Part shown: positions 15,042 to 20,478 of the stretch, one piece after another
Layout: each line of letters starts with the position of its first letter
Numbering within the stretch: position 1 is the stretch's first letter
From: Oribacterium sp. UBA6992
GTDB lineage: Bacteria; Bacillota; Clostridia; Lachnospirales; Lachnospiraceae
Assembly: GCA_002449915.1 (NCBI GenBank)
Contig: DJXY01000119.1
Span: 1 to 20,478, forward strand
DNA length: 20,478 bases
Direction of reading: 5' to 3'
The notes under the pieces: generated by a model
Told to the model about the DNA's origin: nothing
Database searches by the model: none
The model's input: the letters and a program-made list of their open reading frames with translations, nothing else
Made by a program: the position numbers and the translations under genes

Positions 15042-15094
15042 TGACCGGTACTCCGGTCAACGAGAGCGCATGGTTGGGAACCATGCAGAAAGAG
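15042..15094 (+). promoter_or_regulatory. rpmE leader: two strong hairpins before the ribosome binding site (putative L31 leader)
   Basis: TGACCGG/CCGGTCA (15042-15048 with 15053-15059) has a four-base TACT loop. GCATGGTT (15068-15075) pairs perfectly with AACCATGC (15079-15086) around GGG. The AAGAGG binding site for rpmE begins only a few bases later. Ribosomal protein genes are often autoregulated by such leaders, and L31 leader motifs have been described for several bacterial groups. Whether this one belongs to a described class I cannot tell. Confidence 0.6.
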
Positions 15095-15101
15095 GTAAAT
15101 C

Positions 15102-15305
15102 ATGAGAGAGGGTATTCATCCTAAGTATTACCAGGCGACCGTTACCTGCAACTGCGGTAACACTTTTGTAACCGGATCCACAAAGCCGGAGATCCACGTC
15201 GAGGTTTGCTCCGCTTGCCATCCGTTCTATACCGGCAAGGAGAAGTCCGCTTCTGCTAAGGGTCGTATTGATAAGTTCAATAAGAAGTTCGGTCTTAATA
15301 AGTAA
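15102..15305 (+). CDS. rpmE: 50S ribosomal protein L31, zinc-binding form
   Basis: This 67-residue large-subunit protein contributes to the central protuberance and the bridge to the 30S subunit. It begins with the family N-terminus [10 protein letters not shown]. It has the four zinc-ligand cysteines C16, C18, C36 and C39 (CNC and CSAC), so it is the zinc-containing C+ type rather than the zinc-independent paralogue. The C-terminus [12 protein letters not shown] is typical. The start is supported by AAGAGG at 15089-15094. It has its own promoter, hairpin leader and terminator. Confidence 0.97.
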   Translation: MREGIHPKYYQATVTCNCGNTFVTGSTKPEIHVEVCSACHPFYTGKEKSASAKGRIDKFNKKFGLNK

Positions 15306-15331
15306 TTATTGCAGGTTACAAGACATGAGAG

Positions 15332-15364
15332 ACAGGGGATACGCTGAGGCGTGTCCCCTGTTTT
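15332..15364 (+). terminator. Rho-independent terminator of rpmE
   Basis: A 13-bp stem (15332-15344 with 15349-15361, one T-G pair) closes on the loop TGAG and runs into TTTT. The GGGGA/TCCCC core makes it strong. Confidence 0.95.
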
Positions 15365-15392
15365 GATATTACAATCGCCAATGTCATATAAA
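15363..15392 (+). promoter_or_regulatory. Promoter of the DUF1385-prmC-prfA cluster
   Basis: TTGATA (15363-15368), an 18-base spacer, and TATAAA (15387-15392). The -35 box overlaps the T tract of the rpmE terminator. The predicted start is near 15399. Confidence 0.5.
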
Positions 15393-15444
15393 ATTCATAT
15401 GTGCTTTATTGAATTGTCCTTGCTATTCGGTTACACTTAGTAGC

Positions 15445-16446
15445 ATGGAAAATACAGAAAATATCAAAAACAAGACAATAGATGCGGCTAAGAAGTCCTG
15501 CTGTCAGATCTACAGCGGAATTGGCGGCCAGGCGGTGATTGAAGGCATCATGATGAAAAACCGGCAGGAGTATTCCGTGGGAGTGCGTAAGCCGGATGGC
15601 ACGATTGAAGTAAAAAAGGACAGCTATACATCTCTTACAGACCGGTATCCGGTGTTGAGACTTCCGTTTATCCGGGGCGTTTTTTCCTTCTTGGATTCGA
15701 TGATCCTTGGCATGCGCTGCCTTACCTACTCGGCAAGCTTCTTTGAGGATGATGAAGATTCCGAGCCATCGGGGCTTGAGCTCTGGCTGGACAAGGTCTT
15801 TGGAGAGAAGGTCGAGCAGGTGATTTCCGGGATTACCGTTGCATTTTCCTTTGTGGCGGCTATCCTGATTTTTGTGCTGCTGCCGACGCTTGCGGTAAGC
15901 TTTTTAAAACGATTCATTGCGTCGGAAACGGTCATCGCACTTCTGGAGGGTCTGCTCCGTGTGGCGATTTTTATCCTTTATATCAAGCTTGTTTCCCGCA
16001 TGCCGGATATCCGGCGGACCTTTGAGTATCATGGAGCGGAGCATAAGTGCATCAACTGCGTAGAGCACGGACTGCCGCTTACGGTGCGCAATGTGGCTGC
16101 GTCCTCCAAGGAGCATAAGCGCTGCGGCACAAGCTTTATTGTTTATGTCATGCTGATCTCCATTCTGTTATTTATGGTGATCCGTGTGGACAATCTTATG
16201 CTTAAATTCTTAAGCCGTATTATCCTGATTCCGGTGATTGCCGGTGTTTCCTATGAAGTACTCCGCTTTGTCGGTCTGCATGACAACTGGTTTACCAAGC
16301 TTCTGTTTATCCCGGGGATGTGGATGCAGGGGCTTACCACCAAGGAACCGGATGACAGCCAGATTGAGGTTGCCATTGCGGCAGTGGAAGCGGTGTTTGA
16401 CTGGAGAGCCTTTGAAAGGGACCATTTCGGACTGGAGGCAGAATGA
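15445..16446 (+). CDS. DUF1385 family membrane protein (YqhQ-like)
   Basis: A 333-residue integral membrane protein of unknown function, related to Bacillus subtilis YqhQ. The ATG at 15445 is chosen; an in-frame TTG at 15409 would lie only about 10 bases from the predicted transcript start. Neither has a clear binding site, so the start is uncertain. An N-terminal soluble part holds the family signature GIGGQAVIEGIMMKNR (about 25-40) and the LPFIRGVFSFLDSM stretch. Hydrophobic segments lie near 128-153, 166-184, 230-247 and 255-275. Between the second and third is EYHGAEHKCINC (194-205) and EHKRCGTSF (223-231), a His/Cys-rich loop that could bind metal. The C-terminus has GMWMQGLTTKEPDD, also a family hallmark. 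It overlaps prmC by 4 bases, and its link with prmC-prfA recurs in Clostridia. Confidence 0.85.
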   Translation: MENTENIKNKTIDAAKKSCCQIYSGIGGQAVIEGIMMKNRQEYSVGVRKPDGTIEVKKDSYTSLTDRYPVLRLPFIRGVFSFLDSMILGMRCLTYSASFFEDDEDSEPSGLELWLDKVFGEKVEQVISGITVAFSFVAAILIFVLLPTLAVSFLKRFIASETVIALLEGLLRVAIFILYIKLVSRMPDIRRTFEYHGAEHKCINCVEHGLPLTVRNVAASSKEHKRCGTSFIVYVMLISILLFMVIRVDNLMLKFLSRIILIPVIAGVSYEVLRFVGLHDNWFTKLLFIPGMWMQGLTTKEPDDSQIEVAIAAVEAVFDWRAFERDHFGLEAE

Positions 16447-17336
16447 CCTTTAGGGAGATGCTGAAGCAGGCGGAGGCGCGCCTTACAGAAGCGGGTGTCA
16501 CGGATGCCGGGTATGATGCGAGAGTCCTGCTGGAGCGGGCGTATCATCTTGATACGGCAAAATATCTTGCGGTGTCCGGAGAGACGCCGGAGGAGTATGT
16601 GAGAGACCCCGCTGTGAGACAGGCTGCGGCAGAAACATTCGCCAAGGACCTACGGAAGCGGGCGGAGAGGATCCCGCTGCAGCAGATCCTCGGCGAGGTG
16701 GAGTTTTACGGACACGTATTTAAGGTGAATGCATCTGTCCTCTGCCCTCGTCAGGACACCGAGGTGCTTGTGGAAGCTGTGATCCAAGATCCTGCGCCCG
16801 GTAGTGCGTTGCTGGATCTCTGCACCGGGAGTGGATGCATTGTAATCAGCATCCTTGCAGCCAGGGAGATTTCGCATGCATTGGGAATCGATATTTCCGA
16901 GGAAGCATTGAAGGTTGCGGAGTTTAACCGAAGACAGGTGCTGGAGCCGGAAAAACAGGACAGGCTTACGTTGCTGCGCTCGGATCTTTATGAAGCAGTG
17001 CCGGAGTATCTCAGAGAGCGTAAGCTTCCGGGCTTTGACATCCTGGTATCCAATCCGCCGTATATTCCAAGCCGGGTTGTGGATACGCTGGAGCCGGAGG
17101 TTCGGGACCATGAGCCAAGGCTTGCACTGGATGGTGCCGAGGATGGGCTTCTGTTTTACCGGAGACTTCTTAAGGATGCCAGATCGTTTCTTAATCCGGG
17201 CGGCCGGATCTATTTTGAGATCGGCTACGATCAGGGCGAGGCAGTGCGCCGGATGATGGAGGACAAGGGATTTCATGATGTGGAGGTCATACGCGATTTC
17301 GGCGGTAATGACCGGGTGGTAAAGGGATATGTTTGA
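16443..17336 (+). CDS. prmC: Peptide chain release factor N5-glutamine methyltransferase
   Basis: This 297-residue SAM-dependent enzyme methylates the Gln of the GGQ motif in release factors RF1 and RF2. The ATG overlaps the upstream stop as ATGA, with TGGAGG four bases before it. Residues 1-85 form the helical release-factor-binding domain, followed by the CPRQDTE segment (101-107; the family usually has PRPDTE). The SAM site is LDLCTGSGC at 124-132, GIDIS at 148-152 is the acidic loop, and the catalytic NPPYIP is at 204-209. Its substrate RF1 is encoded by the next gene, with which it overlaps by 8 bases. Confidence 0.96.
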   Translation: MTFREMLKQAEARLTEAGVTDAGYDARVLLERAYHLDTAKYLAVSGETPEEYVRDPAVRQAAAETFAKDLRKRAERIPLQQILGEVEFYGHVFKVNASVLCPRQDTEVLVEAVIQDPAPGSALLDLCTGSGCIVISILAAREISHALGIDISEEALKVAEFNRRQVLEPEKQDRLTLLRSDLYEAVPEYLRERKLPGFDILVSNPPYIPSRVVDTLEPEVRDHEPRLALDGAEDGLLFYRRLLKDARSFLNPGGRIYFEIGYDQGEAVRRMMEDKGFHDVEVIRDFGGNDRVVKGYV

Positions 17337-18411
17337 ACGATTAAAAGATATGGAGAGACATTATGAGGAAATCATGAAGTCTCTCACGGAGCCGGATATT
17401 GTATCCGACATTACAAAATATACAAAGCTTATAAGAGAGCAGGCGGAGCTTGAGCCGATTTACAAGGCATATAAGGCATATTGCGAGGCGGAGGCACAGG
17501 AGCAGGATGCGCTTACGCTGCTTGCGTCGGAGCAGGATGCGGATCTCCTGGAGATGGCAAAGGAAGAGCTGCAGGATGCCAAACAGAAACAGGCGGAGCT
17601 TGCGGACAAGATCAAGCTTCTTTTGATTCCCAAGGATGAAAACGATGATAAAAACATCATTATGGAAATCCGCGGCGGCGCCGGTGGCGAGGAGGCAGCG
17701 CTTTTTGCCTCGGAGCTTTACCGGATGTACATTTCCTATGCCGAGCGGCGTGGCTGGCGGACGGAGCTTGTGTCTGTCAATGAAACCGGTCTGGGCGGAT
17801 TCAAGGAAGTTGTGTTTATCGTCAACGGCAAAGGGGCATATTCGCGCCTTAAGTATGAGGCAGGAGTGCACCGGGTACAGAGAGTGCCGGAAACCGAGAG
17901 CGGCGGCAGGATCCATACCTCTACGGCAACAGTTGCTGTTATGCCGGAGGTAGAGGATGTCCAGGTCGAGATCAATCCGGCAGATATCAAGATGGAGGTA
18001 TTCCGATCCTCCGGTGCCGGTGGACAGCATATCAACAAGACTTCGTCCGCAGTGCGACTCATCCATATCCCGACGGGACTTGTGGCAGAGTGCCAGGAGG
18101 AGCGTTCGCAGCTTCAGAACCGGGAAAAGGCAATGCGGCTCCTGCGTGCAAGACTGTATGAAATCGAAGCGACAAAGCAGCATGAGCAGCTGGCGGATGA
18201 AAAGCATGAGCAGCTTGGAACCGGCGATCGTTCGGAGAAAATCAGAACCTATAATTTTCCGCAGGGACGGGTGACGGATCACAGGATTAAGCTCACATTG
18301 TATTCGATTGATGACATTATGCATGGCAATCTTGATCTTGTCATTGATCCGCTGATTACGGCGGATCAGGCGGCAAAGCTTGCAAAGCTTGACCAGGATC
18401 AGATTCTGTAG
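17329..18411 (+). CDS. prfA: Peptide chain release factor 1 (RF1)
   Basis: This 360-residue cytosolic protein reads the stop codons UAA and UAG and triggers peptide release. The PxT codon-recognition tripeptide is PET at 187-189, where RF2 would have SPF. The GGQ catalytic motif is at 231-233 in RSSGAGGQHINKTSSAVRL, and Gln233 is the expected target of PrmC. Length and the N-terminal helical domain match the family. The ATG lies inside the last codons of prmC (8-base overlap), so translation is probably coupled. PET in place of the more common PAT or PVT is within the normal range for this motif. Confidence 0.97.
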   Translation: MFERLKDMERHYEEIMKSLTEPDIVSDITKYTKLIREQAELEPIYKAYKAYCEAEAQEQDALTLLASEQDADLLEMAKEELQDAKQKQAELADKIKLLLIPKDENDDKNIIMEIRGGAGGEEAALFASELYRMYISYAERRGWRTELVSVNETGLGGFKEVVFIVNGKGAYSRLKYEAGVHRVQRVPETESGGRIHTSTATVAVMPEVEDVQVEINPADIKMEVFRSSGAGGQHINKTSSAVRLIHIPTGLVAECQEERSQLQNREKAMRLLRARLYEIEATKQHEQLADEKHEQLGTGDRSEKIRTYNFPQGRVTDHRIKLTLYSIDDIMHGNLDLVIDPLITADQAAKLAKLDQDQIL

Positions 18412-18429
18412 CGTAAAGCAGGAAGTGTG

Positions 18430-20253
18430 ATGACAGTGGAGAATAATACATCAGGCAGGATGGAACAGGCGGGAGAGACTAAGGGCAGAAGCCGGGCAGC
18501 AGGCAGGAGACGCAACGCCCAAAGACCCGGAGAGCAGAAAAAGCATCGCAGTGCGCCTGTCCTTATCGCGCTGCTCTTACTTTTGCTGATTGGCTGTATC
18601 GGTGGCGGATATGTATACGTAAAAAAGTATATGCCGACCAAGGAGCGCGCTGATCTGAATGAATATTTTGATAACGTTGCAGGCAACAATATCCTCATTT
18701 ATCTTAATCAGGAAATTGTAAAAAACGATAAGGGCTATCTCGTCATCGGCAGATACCAGAACGGGCAGGTCTATCTCCCGTTTGACTGGGTTATCGGCAC
18801 CCTGAACCGCAGATTCTACTGGGCATCGGATGTAAAGCAGCTGTTTTACTCCGAACCGGAGGAAACCATCAAAATTTCGGAGGGGGATCCGGCGCAGGAT
18901 GGCGCGCAGGCCTTTTTCTGGGATGGCAAGGACCTGTTTCTCAATGTCACGCTGGTTTCCCAGTACACAGATATCCGTTATCATGCCCATACCGATCAGA
19001 CCAACAAGCGTATTTTTATCTTTGATAACGATAGCCCGGAGAAGCAGGCGACACTGAAAGGAAAGGAAAGCGTTCGAGTGCTGGGCGGTGTCAAGAGTCC
19101 GGTGCTGACAGACCTCGCCAAGGGAGATACCGTTACGGTGCTGGAAACGCTGGAAAACTGGAGTAAGGTCTCCACCAATGATGGTTATATCGGCTACCTT
19201 CGTAATAAAAAGCTCTCGGAAATTACCGAGGTGACTCCGGAGGACAATTTTACCGCACCGGTATTTAAGCATATCCTGCGGGAGGACGGCAGCAAGGTTG
19301 TAATGGGCTTCCATCAGATCACGACGGCAGCAGGCAATGCTACATTTGACACGGTTACCGCCAATGCAGGTCCGATGAATGTTATCGCTCCGACCTGGTT
19401 CGTGCTGACCACCAGTGAGGGAGATTTCCTGAGCTATGCTTCAGAGGACTATGTTTCCAAAGCGCATGCCAAGGGCTATCAGGTCTGGGCGACGGTCAAC
19501 AACTTTGATTCCGGTAAAATCGATACCTCGGTGCTGCTGCCAAACTCTGCGTTACGCGAGCAGCTGATCAACGGGCTTGTATCCACCGCCCAGCAGGTCG
19601 GTATTGATGGGTTGAATATCGATTTTGAGCAGATCCCCCAGTCACTCGGCAGAGACTATGTGCAGTTTATGAGAGAGCTCTCGATCGCCTGCCGTAAAGC
19701 CGGAATCATACTCTCGGTGGACTGCTATGTACCGTATAATTACAACAGCTATTATGATATCGGGGAGCTTGGCACATTTTGTGATTATGTTGTAATTATG
19801 TGCTATGATGAACATTACAGCGGAGGTGAGGAAGGCTCCGTTGCTTCCATCAGTTATACAGACCGCGGCATCCAGGAAGCGCTTAAAAACATCGCTCCGG
19901 AGCAGATCATTATTGCGGTTCCATTTTATACGAGAGTCTGGATTACACAAAACGGAAAGACCACATCGGACGCGATGGGGATCAAGCAGGCAAGAGAATG
20001 GATTACCTCCAAGGGCATCGAGCTTAAATGGGATGAGACGACCGGGCAGAATTATGGAGAAATCCAGGACGGTGACAGCGTAAAGAAGGTCTGGATGGAG
20101 GATGAAGATTCTCTGAATCTAAAGATTAAGCATATCCGCGAGGCCGGTGTCGGTGGTGTTGCCGCATGGAAGCTTGGCCAGGAACCAACAGGCTTCTGGG
20201 ATATCCTGAACCTCAATATGCAGGAGGTTCCGGAGCCCGGTGCCAACGGATAA
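18430..20253 (+). CDS. Membrane-anchored GH18 family glycoside hydrolase with SH3 domain
   Basis: This 607-residue protein is probably a cell-surface enzyme of the spore-cortex/peptidoglycan or chitinase-like GH18 group. The ATG at 18430 is preferred over the GTG just before it, with AGGAAG at 18420-18425. A basic N-terminus (1-42) is followed by one transmembrane helix (about 43-65), so the bulk is extracellular. Residues about 78-200 resemble a copper-amine-oxidase-N-like stalk domain (VYLPFDWVIGTLNRRFYW). Residues about 212-262 form a bacterial SH3 domain (SVRVLGG, WSKVSTNDGYIGYL). The GH18 barrel spans about 290-590. The catalytic motif is DGLNIDFE (393-400) with Glu400 as proton donor; Asn replaces one Asp of DxxDxDxE, as in many YaaH/SleL-like proteins. 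MCYDEHYSG (457-465) and AAWKLGQE (578-585) are also typical. It lies 18 bases after prfA and is probably cotranscribed. The substrate is inferred only. Confidence 0.88.
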   Translation: MTVENNTSGRMEQAGETKGRSRAAGRRRNAQRPGEQKKHRSAPVLIALLLLLLIGCIGGGYVYVKKYMPTKERADLNEYFDNVAGNNILIYLNQEIVKNDKGYLVIGRYQNGQVYLPFDWVIGTLNRRFYWASDVKQLFYSEPEETIKISEGDPAQDGAQAFFWDGKDLFLNVTLVSQYTDIRYHAHTDQTNKRIFIFDNDSPEKQATLKGKESVRVLGGVKSPVLTDLAKGDTVTVLETLENWSKVSTNDGYIGYLRNKKLSEITEVTPEDNFTAPVFKHILREDGSKVVMGFHQITTAAGNATFDTVTANAGPMNVIAPTWFVLTTSEGDFLSYASEDYVSKAHAKGYQVWATVNNFDSGKIDTSVLLPNSALREQLINGLVSTAQQVGIDGLNIDFEQIPQSLGRDYVQFMRELSIACRKAGIILSVDCYVPYNYNSYYDIGELGTFCDYVVIMCYDEHYSGGEEGSVASISYTDRGIQEALKNIAPEQIIIAVPFYTRVWITQNGKTTSDAMGIKQAREWITSKGIELKWDETTGQNYGEIQDGDSVKKVWMEDEDSLNLKIKHIREAGVGGVAAWKLGQEPTGFWDILNLNMQEVPEPGANG

Positions 20254-20274
20254 AATGTAGATTAACATGATAAG

Positions 20275-20294
20275 ATATGTCAAAACCGACATAT
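20275..20294 (+). terminator. Weak hairpin after the GH18 gene
   Basis: ATATGTC (20275-20281) pairs with GACATAT (20288-20294) around a 6-base loop. The following sequence has only scattered T, so it may be a weak or Rho-assisted terminator, or just a hairpin. Confidence 0.35.
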
Positions 20295-20385
20295 TCTGAG
20301 TATTGTTTGCAGATGGCAGAAGCAAAAGCAGTGCATGTTTGCATCCTGCTTACAGGAAATTTCAGGAAAGAAGATACAGATTATA

Positions 20386-20478
20386 ATGGAAACCATTGTT
20401 AAAGGCATTGAAGGTGTGAAGCAGGCAGCGGAAATTATCCGCCGCGGAGGGTTGGTTGCTTTTCCGACAGAGACGGTC
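20386..20478 (+). CDS. ywlC: Threonylcarbamoyl-AMP synthase, Sua5/YrdC/YwlC family (5' part only)
   Basis: Only the first 31 residues are in the window. They include the family N-terminal motif AAEIIRRGGLVAFPTETV (about 14-31), which leads into the YGLG loop of the nucleotide-binding site. The enzyme makes threonylcarbamoyl-AMP for the t6A modification of ANN-decoding tRNAs. The ATG at 20386 has no strong binding site; AGGAAAG at 20364 is 15 bases away, but no other in-frame ATG, GTG or TTG lies between them. Location close to prmC-prfA matches the prfA-prmC-ywlC order known in Bacillus. Whether it has the C-terminal Sua5 domain cannot be seen. Confidence 0.85.
   Translation, partial: METIVKGIEGVKQAAEIIRRGGLVAFPTETV

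Noticed and set aside
17341..18324. A 327-codon open frame on the minus strand across prfA
   Set aside because: RF1 on the plus strand explains the region fully. The minus frame has no recognisable domain and would imply a wholly antisense gene without support.

Overview
The window reads as an ordinary chromosomal segment of a low-to-mid GC Firmicute, most likely a Clostridia/Lachnospiraceae-type bacterium. This rests on strong AGGAGG-type ribosome binding sites, the rho-rpmE and DUF1385-prmC-prfA neighbourhoods, solitary rpiB and xth genes, and a clostridial-style glycogen cluster. I see no rRNA, tRNA, CRISPR array, IS element or phage gene. Placement below class level is inference.

Left part (1-5140): a lipoprotein of the tripartite tricarboxylate transporter (Bug/TctC) family closed by a strong terminator; ribose-5-phosphate isomerase B (rpiB) facing a minus-strand PHP-family phosphatase across a bidirectional terminator; an RlmI-type rRNA methyltransferase; and exodeoxyribonuclease III.

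Middle part (5141-11456): a three-gene glycogen/alpha-glucan operon. Gene 1 is a GlgX/isoamylase-type GH13 protein in which every catalytic position is substituted and a loop of the barrel is missing, so it is probably a pseudoenzyme. It is joined by a 4-base overlap to an intact glycogen branching enzyme (glgB), which is followed 9 bases later by an intact 4-alpha-glucanotransferase (malQ). GlgB ends in a ~100-residue tail whose last 64 residues are Lys/Ala/Thr-rich and histone H1-like. MalQ ends in a ~33-residue Glu-rich tail, and the pseudoenzyme ends in a short basic tail. The dead GH13 protein and the opposite-charge tails are the most unusual content here.

Right part (11457-20478): an unknown membrane-anchored Ig-like protein (minus strand) and rho (plus strand) are driven by divergent extended -10 promoters whose -35 boxes overlap inside a dyad centred on base 12218. 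Rho carries a ~395-residue low-complexity N-terminal extension with basic patches in place of the usual helical Rho_N domain, and has a ~176-nt structured leader. Next come rpmE (zinc-type L31) with a two-hairpin leader and its own promoter and terminator, then a cluster of DUF1385 membrane protein, prmC, prfA and an SH3-GH18 membrane-anchored glycosidase. The start of a Sua5/YwlC threonylcarbamoyl-AMP synthase gene runs off the right edge. prmC (release-factor methyltransferase) and prfA (RF1) overlap by 8 bases and act together in translation termination.
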